Assembly: GCA_963576735.1 (NCBI GenBank)
Contig: OY755184.1
Coordinates: 7,254,001 to 7,318,000 of the forward strand
From: Bedellia somnulentella
Lineage: Eukaryota; Arthropoda; Insecta; Lepidoptera; Bedelliidae
Length of the DNA: 64,000 nt
Direction: 5' to 3'
Positions 33,701-43,250 of the stretch are shown piece by piece. The translations under genes were made by a program, and so were the position numbers. The notes below the pieces were generated by a model, which saw only the letters and a list, made by a program, of their open reading frames with translations, did not search any database and had not been told where the DNA came from. The first letter of the stretch is position 1; every line of letters begins with the position of its first letter.

Positions 33701-36700
33701 AACTTCCAAAAGTGGCTAAGGAATTTCTCATTCCAAAGCTCAGGCTACCTTGTTAAGGGATTTATAGCCTGAGTATATGTTTGTACTTATATAAATCACG
33801 ACAAAATAATAAACATAACTACTAAATTGCTGATGAATTGGAAGCTACATTTGTAATATGCCAATGATTATAGTCTATTAAATTTCAAAGAGGTCTCAAT
33901 CATTTTCAACATTAATCTCTTATTTTTACTTTCAGTTGATGAAACACCAAACATATTCACAATGATTGACGAATCCTTTGCGAATTTCCAACAATTGCTA
34001 TACAATACAGGATATTTGGTAAACGAGATTGTTTTCAACTCAACTGAAGTACAGAAGTTTATGGAGGAAGAACATCAATTTGATTTAGTTATAAGCGAGT
34101 TATTCAACCAGGAGACTTTGTACATGTTTGCTCATAAGTACCAAGCACCACTTGTCCTAGTTACAACGTTTGGCAACTCATTTAAAGGAAATTTCTTTGG
34201 CAGAAACCCTCTACAGTTATCGACGGTATACCACGAATACGGTGCATCTCCAAATCCACTCAGCTTTTACGGAAGATTGTTAAACTTTTACTATTGCATG
34301 TATGAGTTATTCAATGTGAAATTCGTTTACTTGCCTCGTCAAAACGAATATGCGAAGAGATATTTCAGTAAGTTGCCGCAACCGGTGCCAACGTTGGAGG
34401 AGCTTGCGGCAAATGTTTCTCTTGTTTTGATGAATTCGCATTTTAGTATTGACACGCCAACCGCGTATTTGCCAAATTTCATTGAAGTTGGAGGTTTAAA
34501 TCATAAGACAAAAGACAAACCACTGCCAAAGGTATAGATTTTTTATTTATTAATTAAAAGTGATTCTTTATTACATATACATACATATACTCACGCCGTT
34601 AATTCCCATTGGGGTAGGCAGAGACTATCGATCGCCACTTCGTACGATCCTGGCAAACCTCTCTTGCTTCGTCTACACCCATCAATCTTTTCATACATGC
34701 TCTTTTATTCTTCATACTTCGGACGCCTGCCTTTTTGAGCACACTTTCAATTTGGTCCAAGTGTGTCTTTCGTGGCCGTCCTCTACTAACATTACCTTCC
34801 ACATTAGCTCTATAGATACCTTTTACCAATTTCCTATCATCCATCCTCTCGATGTGCCCAAACCATCTCAACATTCCTTTTTCTATCTTACTTACAATAT
34901 CATCTTTTACACCACACCTTTCACGAATCACATCGTTTCTCACACGATCACATAACCTAACATTACAAACTTTTCTGAGGGACCTCATTTCTACTGCATT
35001 CACTCTGCTTTCATGCTTCTTCTGCCACACCCAACATTCACTGCCATACATAAGCGTAGGAACAAGAACGGCATCATGCACAGCCATTCGGGCCCTTTCG
35101 GACACCGATTGACTAGACATTAGGCTATCCAATGCTCCATTAATCGCATTACCCTTTTTCACTCTTCTCTCAATATCTTCATCACATTTTCCATCCATTG
35201 TAAACAAACTTCCCAGATATACAAACTCCTTCACCTGTTCCACATCCTTACCATCAATCTTAATCACGCATTCTGTCACATCTTCCTGTCTCTCAAAAAC
35301 CATCGTTTTGGTCTTATCCACATTCACCCTCATTCCCTTTCTTACAAAAGACTTACATGCAATATTCATCATCTCTTGCAACTCTTCTGCCGATGCTGCA
35401 ATTAGCACTTGATCGTCAGCATACAAGAGGCATTTAATGATGAATCCACCCATTCTTAGTCCATAATCACTTTCACGCAACTCTGTCAAACAGTCATCCA
35501 TGAACAAATTGAAGAGCCACGGAGAAGCTACACATCCCTGTCGGACACCCCTAGAGATTCCGAACTAGTCAGTGTTTTCCCCGTTTACTCTTACACATGC
35601 ACTAGAATCCTCATAGAGTGATACCAATGCACGTATAAGTTGACTCCCCAAACCGAACTTGGATAACACCTCCCATAAACACTTTCTTACCACCATATCA
35701 TACGCCTTCTCTAAATCAATGAAGGAGCAATACACCTTTTGGTTCTTAGCTAAGAACTTTTCGGTGATGCTCCTTAGAGAGAAGATTTGATCCATACATC
35801 CCATTCCTTTCCTAAATCCTGCTTGCACATCCCATATTTTCTCATCAGTTTCATTCATCACTCTTTCAATCAATACCTTTGCATACAATTTACCGACAAT
35901 GCTGAGTAGGCTAATACCGCGGTAGTTTTTAGCCTCCTGGCGTGACCCTTTTCCTTTATACAGGGGCACAATCACCGCCTTGCACCAGTCTTGTGGTACT
36001 TTGCCACTCGACCAGCACTTTTGGAAAAGGAAGTACAACCAAGAAGCCACCAACCCTTTACCAGCCCTCAGCATTTCGATAGTTATCCTATCATACCCTG
36101 CCGCCTTCCCTATTTTCATACTCTTCATTGCTTTCATTATTTCTTCCATACTGATCTCACTTTCATTAAAGGCACCCATCGCATCGTTCCAATCAACATT
36201 ACTGTCGATTGGCGAAGAAACGGATGCATCCTCTTTTTCAAAGAGTCCCTCAAAATAGTTCTTCCATACTCGTTTCATGCTACTTTCATCCGTCGCCAAT
36301 TCACCCCGATCATGTTTTACTACATTCACTCTCGTGTTTTGGGAAACTCCCTTTTCTTTCCGGACATATTTCCAGAACAACTTTTTGTTATTCCGGAAAT
36401 TATCAGAGAGTTTCCTCTCACACCATTCTATCAGATCACGCTTTTTCTTTTCTATTTTCTTCTTAACCTCATTCTTAACTCTCTTATATTCATCTTCACT
36501 ATTTTTCACTACATCATCTGTTACTCTCGCATCCATTCGTTTACTAGCTCTGACCGCTAGTAAATCTAACCAAGCTTTCTTCTTATCTTTGACTGCCTCT
36601 TTCACACTCTTATCCCACCAACTTGTTGGTGGTCTATTTGACCTTTTACACAATCCACATACTTCCGTCGCACATTCAACCATTGTCGATTTGAGCACAT

Positions 36701-39700
36701 TCCATACTTCTTCTATTTCCATTTCATCCCTCATCTCCACGCAACTTAGTCTATCATCCAATTTCTTCACGTATTCATCACTGATCTTTTCATCATCTTG
36801 CAATTTCTCCACTTTTATTCTCGCAAGATCCGTTGTAGACACTTTGGCCCTATGACGCCAACGCGTGCACAGACCTCTTACTCGGGATATAACAAGAAAG
36901 TGATCTGTGCCAACATTCATGCCCCTATAGACTCTGGTGTCAACAACCTTTGCTCTCAGCCTTTCATCAACAATCACAAAATCAATCATACTTCTCTCGT
37001 TTCCTCTCTGTCTTGTACACATATGGATATCTTTGTGTTCAAACAACGTGTTTGTAACACAAAGATTCCTCGCCAAACATACCTCAATAACTTTCTCGCC
37101 ATTTTCGTTCACCCTTTGATCACCATACTTTCCTAAAACCTTTTCACAACCGTTGCGTGACACACCAACCCAGCCATTAAAATCTCCTAACATTACAATT
37201 CTCTCATTCTGATCACACCCATTCACAACATCATCTAACAAATTCCAAAACTCCTCCCTCTCGGAAAGTGACTTAGACATGTCCGGAGCATACACACAAA
37301 TTATGCGCATCCGGACAAGCCCTATTTTCACCTTTAGCCACAGGAGCCTTGGACTCACACATTCATAACCTTTCATACACTGAGCCATCCTTTCAGATAT
37401 CAGAAGTCCCACGCCTTGGCAAGCCCTGTCGCTGTCAGCCACGCCTGACCAGATCGCTGTAATGTTGCCAAGTTGTGAAACCTCTTTTTCCTTTCGCTTC
37501 GTTTCATTCACACACAGAAAATCTATTTTTCTTTCATCCATTATCAAACATACTTCATCTAATTTTTCATGCATCCCTCCACACACATTCAACGTACTGA
37601 AGCGGGTCTCTCTAGCCCACATTTCGCCCCGCGAGGAACCACGGCGTGATGAGTGGCGAGCTGCATCGCCGTTGATTGATTGATTGAGTTGATTCTTTAT
37701 TAGTTCCTTAAAAATTTACATGTTATGTGTCATTTATTTTGAACGAAAGAAAGGAAAGAAAACATTTATTCACTGCTACATACAGGACAAAATTACACTC
37801 ACATACAATTCGAAACACTTAAGAATAAATAAAAAAAAACTAATTATACAAAACAAGAAAATCCCTAAAAAAATACAACATTTAAAATAAATTAGCTCGT
37901 ACTTAAATGCCTGCGTAGCAATGCACTGGTGGCTGACTCAGCATTGTTGTTGGGAGTCAAACCTCACAACACTTGTTTTTAGTCACCACCAGAATTTGGA
38001 GCATCTCAATAAAAAAAGAAGGGATATTTACGATCAGGGTAGTTAATTTTAGGCTTGATAGATAACCTGAATGACAGTACAGATAGGCAGTAAGTCATAT
38101 TGCCAGCCTACGAAAGTATTCGTTACACCATATCAATCAATACATAGTATAAAACAAAGTCGCTTTCGCTGTATGTCCGTATGTATGCTTAGATCTTTAA
38201 AACTACGCAACGGATTTTGATGCGGTTTTTTTTAATAGATAGAGTGATTCTTAAGGAAGGTTTGTATGTATAATAAATGCATAATATAGTAGAGAAACAC
38301 TGATAAATTTAAAGGTTTCTAATGTGATGTCGTAAATAAGCACGTTTTTTGCGCTTATATTGCAAACGCTGGCTGAACCCTACGAGATAGACCAAAATAA
38401 TGTACTACAGTATTGTTCACCTTAAAAAGTTCAACAAAAAAGTCCGCGATGGTATATGTCTATCTCTTAGGGATAACCCAGCATAACCATTTTTATTCTT
38501 TACTAAAAAAATGTTATATACGAAGTGATTTTAAACAATACAGCATTAATCCTTATCCAATTAAGTACCTTAAATAAATTGTGCATTTATTATAGATCAA
38601 TATGCTTTATACAGCATGTAATTTAAGTGAATATTACCGAAGATATTACAAATTTAAAATGCAGGGTCGTAGTTGTTTGCGCCGGGCGGCGCGTGTCTAT
38701 AAATAGCGCGTCGATGGTCGCGCTTCGCGTTTTAGCAATTTATGATTTGCAGCGATCGCACGCGTTTATCGGAGCTCTCTAGCGAGGAAAATATCAAGAA
38801 TTAATTAAACTGAATAGAATAAGTATCTTTTGTTGTTGATTATCTTTTAATTTTTATTATTATACTAGTAGTATTGTAAGTACATTAGGTAAGATAGGAT
38901 TAGCTTAAAACCATATTTCTTGGTATTAAAATTTCTTCCATAGGTATATTTTGCATTGCACCCGTGCGAAGCCGGGGCGGGTCGCTAGTATCATTATATA
39001 ACACGCTTATCGTGTACGCGACTAGTGTTCTATTCCCGGGTCGAGCCTAAACCAATTTGTCTTTTCTAAAGACATATGTGTGTTTAATTTATCATGGTTG
39101 TTAACGATGAGTAAAAACATCGTTAGGAAACCCACATGGCTGAATTATGACAGTATATTCGTACAGAACGGCGATATCACGTAGTACACTGCCCAAGCAA
39201 AACGTGGGGACTCAGAACACCAGGTGACAATGTCACGTGATATTTAGAAGTATTAGTACCTCTGTCAAGCCCTTCGGAGATATTCGACGTGAACGTTTAT
39301 GTTTAACACGCGGAATTACTCATATTTGGTAAACCACTTTAAATATCTCTTATGACCTCGACACTTACAAAACACGCAGAGATAGGATTTCGATGTTTGG
39401 TAATCTTACATAACCACACTAGATAAAGAGAATACATACATACATAATATACTCACGGCTATAATCAGAAATGCCTCAGCCACTTTTGGAAGTTGCGTGG
39501 GGAAAAGATGATAAAATAAAGGTTGTTGGTGATGGGTCTCCAACCACATCGCCAAAAACTCCTTTAAAAAGCCCCAATACCGTTAGTCGCCTCTCACGTG
39601 CTATTCTAAGCCGACACTACACAGCAAATAACAGAGAAAGAGAAATCTTATTAAAGCATAATATAACATCTTAACTGTGGCTACTACTATCACAGTTATA

Positions 39701-42557
39701 CACACTAGTCAGACAACCCTGCATGAGCTGTTGTATGAGTCTGAATAATACGAGTCGACCCCCTACATGGGTTGTGATAGAAAATTTAACGATTAGTAAT
39801 AAATTACCATTGGGGTAACCCATTGATTTGAAACCTTATTAAAAACCGAAATTAATAATTAACATGATCAAAATTAGCTGTGGAGAGTCAGCTTAGAATA
39901 GCACTTATTTCTTCCTGTAAGAGGCAAGGCTGTAAACTGTAGGGCTTTTTAAGGGATTATTCAGCAATGGATTGGACACCTATTACCAACACCCTTTAAT
40001 TTACAACCTCTGCCCCACTCAACTAATGTGGTATTTAAGAATTTGTAACTCTTATAATCTGGTTACCTTTTTTGGGATTTAGAGTCGTGAGTATGTGTAT
40101 GTTTGTATGTACAGGATGTACACGTAATTTATTGGTAGATATATAGAATAACATCCCATGAATGAGAAAACTTTTTGTTTTTTGTTTAAAAGTGTCATTA
40201 AGTAAATATTACACTGTTTTTTTTTAAATATCACACCATACCGGTTGGATGAGTAATAATGAAGTAATAATTCGTATTTTTTGCGTGTTCTATTACAAAT
40301 GGCAATGCTTTCGTATTCGTGTTTCAGGACCTTCAAGATATTATGGACTCATCTAAACACGGTGTGGTATTTATGAGTCTCGGGTCTAATGTAAGGGCAA
40401 GCGACCTGCCAAAAGACAAACTGTCAGCTTTTTTGAAAGTTTTTGGAGAATTGAAACAAACCGTATTAATGAAATGGGAAGATGATAATGTACCCAATAT
40501 ACCACAAAACGTAATTTTACGAAAATGGTTTCCGCAGCGCGATGTTTTAGGTAATTATGTTTTTTTTACAAAATTAATGGAAAACATTGAGGGGTGGCAC
40601 CCTAGCAGTAATGGCTGGATAATGAGACAGAACCATTCTGTTATCGTTTTGACAATAATCTATTATTTTATCACTATTTAACAAAATATATATAAAATAA
40701 TACATTTTGGAATGAATTTACCTTTGTTTTTTGTTATATATTTGTTACATAGTATTCACAAAAATATTCACTGCTTCTGTATATCTGACATCTCGAAATC
40801 ACTTATTTTATTCAGATAAGAAAATATTAATGTTTAATATTAATTAGAAAATAACAACGTCGAGATTATGAAAGCCTAAGATCACTACACAGTTTTTTCC
40901 ATAGATTTAATATGCTTTGGTTTTATCCTAATTTTAAGTACATACATACATATATATACTCACGGCTATAAATCTCTAGATGGGGTAGCCAGAGCCGAGG
41001 AATTAGAAATTTCCTCAGCCACCTTTGGGAAGTTAAGTGGGGAAAAGATGGTAAAATAAAGGTCGTTGGTGATGGGTCTCCAACCGCATCGCCCAAAAAA
41101 TCCCCTAAAAAGCCCCAATACCGTTAGTCGCATCTTACTTACACCCACCGGAAGAAATGGGGTAGTGCTATTCTAAGCCGACAATACACAGCAATTTTAA
41201 GTAGTTGTTTAATAAGATGAAATCGCAGCAGGTTCAATAAAATTAAACAATGCCTGATAGTGCACATAGTCATTAGTTTTTTGTCTGATTCTTCAATATG
41301 ATGTCCTTTTCAATTAATTATACTGTATTAGAACTTTGATTTAACGTGTACAGCGTACGTACTAACGTAAATTGAAAGGTTTTCCATGTTTATAATGATG
41401 AGCATATTAAACTGGAATAGCTCTTGCCCTGTTTGTGTGTCAATATTAATGGCCAAAATTCTATGATATTCACGTGTCATTGAAACATTACATAGTGATT
41501 ATTAATTCTTAATATCATTTAAAATTTGAAAAGTGAAGTCCGTATTGGCCCTTAATCATTTATATCCGTCCTAAATTTTACAATCCTTTCCCCGTTCAAC
41601 TTCCAAAAGTGGCTGAGGAGATTCTTCTTCTAAAGCCCAGGCGGCCCCGCCCGTTGGGATGTCTAGCAGTAATCTTTAGTTTAAAAGAATATATAAAAAT
41701 AAATGTCTGAATAAAACAGTTTTGTGATTAGTAATATTATTATTTCAGTGGGTTAGTTAGTTATTGTAATCTTTATTCGTATATTTTTCTTCGTTGAAGA
41801 ATAATTATTAAGATTTTTAATGCAATGAAAAAACCATTTATTAACAAACTTAAAATACAGCAATTGTTTTAATATTTGATCCCCCAAAACTTCCAAAACT
41901 GACTGAGGAAATTTTTCTCCGAAGCTCTGGCTACCTCTTGTAGGAATTAGTAGTAGTAGTAGGAGTGAGTATATGTATGTATGTTTTAAAGTTATGTGAA
42001 AAAATAGAACACCCGCCTTGAGTTTTTGCCATTTTTAAATAATAATTGTGTTCATTTCAGCTCACCCAAACGTGAAACTTTTTATAGGCCACGGAGGCTA
42101 TTTGGGTCTACAAGAAACCATAGCAGCCGGTGTGCCTATAATAGGAATTCCTATATTTGGAGATCAATATGTCAATATTGTACACACTGTCAAGAACGGA
42201 TTTGGTGAGCTACTAGAATACAAAAACATCGATGAAACAAATTTACGAAGAATTGTGAATCAAATGTTGAAAGACAAAAGGTATTCAGAAAACGCCAAAC
42301 AACTTTCTCAAAGATTCAATGATAGACCGATGAATGGAATAGACACGGCAGTTTGGTGGATAGAGTACGTAATAAGACACAAAGGAGCCAATTTCATTAA
42401 AACACCGGCTCTCAATTTGAGTTACTTTGAATATCAGATGCTTGATGTTTATTTGTTTTTGTTCTCAATCGTTTTCGTTGCTTTATTTATAGTGTACAAA
42501 ACATTTGCTTTGATCAAAGGAGTTTTATTAAAACCGTCTAAACTGAAAACCTCGTGA
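30505..42557 (+). CDS. UGT: UDP-glycosyltransferase (UGT), 4 exons, 519 aa
   Basis: Coding exons are 30505-30748, 33936-34531, 40328-40550 and 42061-42557. All introns are GT-AG and phases join cleanly (1, 0, 1). UGTs transfer a sugar, usually glucose in insects, from UDP-sugar to small lipophilic acceptors (detoxification, pigments, hormones) in the ER. Seen: signal peptide (residues 1 to about 20), candidate catalytic His34 (ASSH) with Asp131 (QFDLVIS), donor-binding half with SLGSNV (297-302), signature W347 to Q390 (WFPQRDVLAHPN ... IPIFGDQ), a C-terminal membrane helix (about YLFLFSIVFVALFIVY) and ending KLKTS, a KxKxx ER-retrieval tail. Length matches the family. Odd: Gly364 replaces the signature Thr/Ser (FIGHGG). 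ATTAAA at 42684 and 42698 are possible poly(A) signals. I cannot assign the subfamily. Confidence 0.95.
30816..30956 (-). repeat. SINE-A, shortened, in UGT intron 1
   Basis: TACATACATAAACTCTCGGC, AGAGGTAGCCAGAGCTTC, TTTGGAAATTGAGTGGGG, then a deletion to ATGGGGTAGTGCTATT. Confidence 0.75.
31117..31360 (-). repeat. SINE-A, full-length, in UGT intron 1
   Basis: From CATACATACTCACGAC to CTAAGCCGACACTACACGGC. TGGATGTT is found on both flanks (31108-31115 and about 31365), a likely target-site duplication. Confidence 0.92.
31566..32155 (-). mobile_element. RTE LINE 3' end, decayed, in UGT intron 1
   Basis: Reverse-oriented LINE 3' portion about 590 bp long. The minus strand keeps VNAVEMRFLRKVYNVRLCDQ and VRNSMICERCGVK, matching RNAVEMRSLRKVCNVRLCDR-type sequence at 34900-35030, and extends to the ELIDGIKVEQVNEF-like region near 32090. 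Many frameshifts. Confidence 0.8.
32183..32458 (+). repeat. SINE-A with duplicated head, in UGT intron 1
   Basis: The first about 30 bp occur twice: GCTGTGTAGTGTTGGCTTAG and again GTTGTGAAGTATCGGCTTAG. The rest is standard, ending GTGAGTATATGTATG. TAAATTATG flanks the copy (32173-32181 and 32460-32468). Confidence 0.92.
32889..33125 (-). repeat. SINE-B, 5' portion with tRNA-like head, in UGT intron 1
   Basis: Reverse SINE-B: CACTGTCACATGACTAAGTA, CAGCCATGTGGGTTTTCTCA, ending with the head whose revcomp is AACCGTGATAGCTCAGTGGG. The 3' terminal module is missing. Confidence 0.85.
33126..33621. other. UGT intron 1, unrecognised part
   Basis: A moderately GC-rich patch at 33181-33300 (TTCCGCCAAGCGAAGCAAGC) resembles no other sequence in the window. 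Confidence 0.35.
33622..33783 (+). repeat. SINE-A, 5'-truncated and decayed, in UGT intron 1
   Basis: GGGCTTTTTAAGTGAATTAG, GCGATGTGGTTGGAGACCC, CCACTCAACTTCCAAAAGTG, then TTTATAGCCTGAGTATATG. Confidence 0.8.
33936..34531 (+). CDS. UGT: UGT exon 2
   Basis: Codes for residues 82-280: the rest of the acceptor-binding half, including QFDLVISELF with Asp131, YQAPLVLVTTFGNSF, and VSLVLMNSHFSIDTP then YLPNFIEVGGLNHK and KPLPK. Acceptor TTTTACTTTCAG, donor AAG|GTATAG, ending in phase 0. Confidence 0.95.
34599..35507 (-). CDS. LINE RT C-terminal part, downstream of nonsense codon
   Basis: Same reading frame as 35565-37622, separated only by the TAG and 19 further codons that encode motif B (GVRQGCVASPWLFNLFMDD). 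It holds motif C as YADD (KCLLYADDQVLIA), motifs D/E, VPTLMYGSECW, the MLRWFGHIERMDD block, and ends SAYPNGN. The two ORFs are one gene with one nonsense mutation. Confidence 0.9.
   Translation of the reverse strand: MFMDDCLTELRESDYGLRMGGFIIKCLLYADDQVLIAASAEELQEMMNIACKSFVRKGMRVNVDKTKTMVFERQEDVTECVIKIDGKDVEQVKEFVYLGSLFTMDGKCDEDIERRVKKGNAINGALDSLMSSQSVSERARMAVHDAVLVPTLMYGSECWVWQKKHESRVNAVEMRSLRKVCNVRLCDRVRNDVIRERCGVKDDIVSKIEKGMLRWFGHIERMDDRKLVKGIYRANVEGNVSRGRPRKTHLDQIESVLKKAGVRSMKNKRACMKRLMGVDEAREVCQDRTKWRSIVSAYPNGN
35565..37622 (-). CDS. LINE endonuclease plus RT N-terminal part (ends at nonsense codon)
   Basis: 685 codons. Endonuclease (about residues 1-250): STLNVCGG, DFLCVNETKRKE, IICVYAPDMS, IVMLGDFNGWVG, RSMIDFVIVDE and GTDHFLVISR, which are the APE-type catalytic blocks. 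After a basic linker comes RT: AKNYRGISLLSIVGKLYAKV, QAGFRKGMGCMDQIFSLRSI, then CSFIDLEKAYDMV (motif A, Asp kept). The frame stops at TAG just before motif B. The Met used is the first in the frame; upstream there is only short 5'UTR. Confidence 0.9.
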   Translation of the reverse strand: MWARETRFSTLNVCGGMHEKLDEVCLIMDERKIDFLCVNETKRKEKEVSQLGNITAIWSGVADSDRACQGVGLLISERMAQCMKGYECVSPRLLWLKVKIGLVRMRIICVYAPDMSKSLSEREEFWNLLDDVVNGCDQNERIVMLGDFNGWVGVSRNGCEKVLGKYGDQRVNENGEKVIEVCLARNLCVTNTLFEHKDIHMCTRQRGNERSMIDFVIVDERLRAKVVDTRVYRGMNVGTDHFLVISRVRGLCTRWRHRAKVSTTDLARIKVEKLQDDEKISDEYVKKLDDRLSCVEMRDEMEIEEVWNVLKSTMVECATEVCGLCKRSNRPPTSWWDKSVKEAVKDKKKAWLDLLAVRASKRMDARVTDDVVKNSEDEYKRVKNEVKKKIEKKKRDLIEWCERKLSDNFRNNKKLFWKYVRKEKGVSQNTRVNVVKHDRGELATDESSMKRVWKNYFEGLFEKEDASVSSPIDSNVDWNDAMGAFNESEISMEEIMKAMKSMKIGKAAGYDRITIEMLRAGKGLVASWLYFLFQKCWSSGKVPQDWCKAVIVPLYKGKGSRQEAKNYRGISLLSIVGKLYAKVLIERVMNETDEKIWDVQAGFRKGMGCMDQIFSLRSITEKFLAKNQKVYCSFIDLEKAYDMVVRKCLWEVLSKFGLGSQLIRALVSLYEDSSACVRVNGENTD
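37737..37995 (-). mobile_element. Probable LINE 3'UTR scrap, UGT intron 2
   Basis: AAAGAAAGGAAAGAAAACAT then TTATTCACTGCTACATACAG, and a GC-richer block (GCACTGGTGGCTGACTCAGC) look like the 3' end of a reverse-oriented LINE. No coding sequence and no second copy in the window. Confidence 0.4.
38137..38988 (+). mobile_element. Non-autonomous Helitron, 852 bp, UGT intron 2
   Basis: Begins TCAATACATAGTATAAAACA and ends CGGGGCGGGTCGCTAG followed by T. It contains the lepidopteran-type block CTTAGATCTTTAAAACTACG. The 3' end has the hairpin-forming GTGCGAAGCCGGGGC. No coding. Confidence 0.85.
38995..39303 (+). repeat. SINE-B, nearly full-length, UGT intron 2
   Basis: Eroded tRNA-like head (ACGCTTATCGTGTACG, ATTCCCGGGTCGAGCC), body GGTTGTTAACGATGAG, 3' end CTCTGTCAAGCCCTTCGGAG, ATATTCGACGTGAACGTT. 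It directly follows the Helitron end. Confidence 0.8.
39432..39625 (-). repeat. SINE-A with 3' and 5' deletions, UGT intron 2
   Basis: CATACATACATAATATACTC ACGGC, CCTCAGCCACTTTTGGAAGT, GGTCTCCAACCACATCGCC, then CTAAGCCGACACTACACAGC. Missing the 3' hairpin and the GTACACCCACC block. Confidence 0.88.
39877..40109 (+). repeat. SINE-A, decayed, UGT intron 2
   Basis: GCTGTGGAGAGTCAGCTTAG, AGGGCTTTTTAAGGGATTAT, CCCCACTCAACTAATGTGG and TAGAGTCGTGAGTATGTG keep the family order with many changes. Confidence 0.75.
40328..40550 (+). CDS. UGT: UGT exon 3
   Basis: Codes for residues 281-354: DLQDIMDSSKHGVVFMSLGS, NVRASDLPKDKL, ELKQTVLMKWEDDN and the start of the signature, LRKWFPQRDVL. Acceptor GTGTTTCAG, donor TTAG|GTAATT, ending in phase 1. 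Confidence 0.95.
40941..41192 (-). repeat. SINE-A, full-length with 11-bp TSD, UGT intron 3
   Basis: From CATACATATATATACTCACG to CTAAGCCGACAATACACAGC. AATTTTAAGTA occurs at 40930-40940 and 41193-41203, a perfect duplication. Confidence 0.95.
41566..41680 (+). repeat. SINE-A 3' half, decayed, UGT intron 3
   Basis: TTTTACAATCCTTTCCCCG, CAACTTCCAAAAGTGGCTGA, then CAGGCGGCCCCGCCCGTTGG; tail lost. Confidence 0.65.
41877..41985 (+). repeat. SINE-A 3' half, decayed, UGT intron 3
   Basis: CCCCCAAAACTTCCAAAACT, CCGAAGCTCTGGCTACCTC, then GAGTGAGTATATGTATGTAT. Confidence 0.7.
42061..42557 (+). CDS. UGT: UGT exon 4 (terminal)
   Basis: Codes for residues 355-519: HPNVKLFIGHGGYLGLQET, GVPIIGIPIFGDQYVN, the C-terminal domain, AVWWIEYVIRHKGA, a membrane helix and the KLKTS end. 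Acceptor TTCATTTCAG; stop TGA. Confidence 0.95.
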
Positions 42558-42954
42558 ACATAAAAATTAAGTAAGATACCTCTTGTAGGCTTTAATATAA
42601 CATTTTACAAGGTTATGAATAATTAAATACAAGATTGCCGTAATGAAATTTAAGTAAAACATAATTTTAATTGTGTTTATATTATTAAATTTATTTTATT
42701 AAATATATTTTCTATTATTAATTTACTCCCGCAAGCTCATAGGGAAAGCCGCGGCCGTCCTTCGATTGGTCTCGACTGGGCGGGTAAAACTAGCTGCAGA
42801 GGACATAGATAAAGCCTCAAAAGACATCATCATAATTAATAATCAGACATTTCACATTTGTGATGTAATTATTTTATTAGCTTTGCCTCACCTAGTGTAA
42901 TTTAGTCGACGAATCAGAGATGAGATGTGATACCAAAGACAACGCCCATTTGAA

Positions 42955-43018
42955 ACTCTTCTAAGTGTTATTTTCATCTTTGACTCTTCTAAGTGTTATT
43001 TTCATCTTTGACTCTTCT
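42955..43018. repeat. 28-bp tandem repeat, 2.3 units
   Basis: ACTCTTCTAAGTGTTATTTT CATCTTTG occurs at 42955-42982 and 42983-43010 without change, then partly again. Confidence 0.9.
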
Positions 43019-43250
43019 TTGAAAAAAAAAACCTATAAATGGAAAAAAAATATTCAGTATTACAGCAAATATCTACACTCAGATTGAAGTTTTCAGACAT
43101 TATCTTTGCTGCAAAATATTATAATAATTACCAAACAAATATATTGTGTTTAAATAATTTTAGGCAACCTCTAGTAATATGTGTATTCCTATATTATAAA
43201 TATACCCTTTGAAGAAAGTAAAACGAAGTTGTTGAATTGGCAACCCATAC

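Larger units (their letters stand above)
34574..37689 (-). mobile_element. Full-length RTE-type LINE, 3116 bp, in UGT intron 2
   Basis: A non-LTR retrotransposon in antisense to the UGT. It is bounded by a perfect 13-bp target-site duplication TGATTCTTTATTA (34561-34573 and 37690-37702). It has one long ORF with apurinic-type endonuclease and reverse transcriptase, a 5'UTR of only about 65 bp and a 3'UTR of about 25 bp ending GTATATGTATGTATATG. The ORF is broken by a single in-frame TAG at 35565-35567, so it is very nearly intact. It is the likely parent type of the truncated copies at 41, 796, 2965, 23092 and 31566, and shares its 3' module with SINE-A and SINE-B. Confidence 0.95.

Noticed and set aside
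35980..37136. Several + strand ORFs (60-192 codons) opposite the LINE
   Set aside because: They are antisense shadows of the LINE coding region, rich in Phe, Ser and Ile, without domains.
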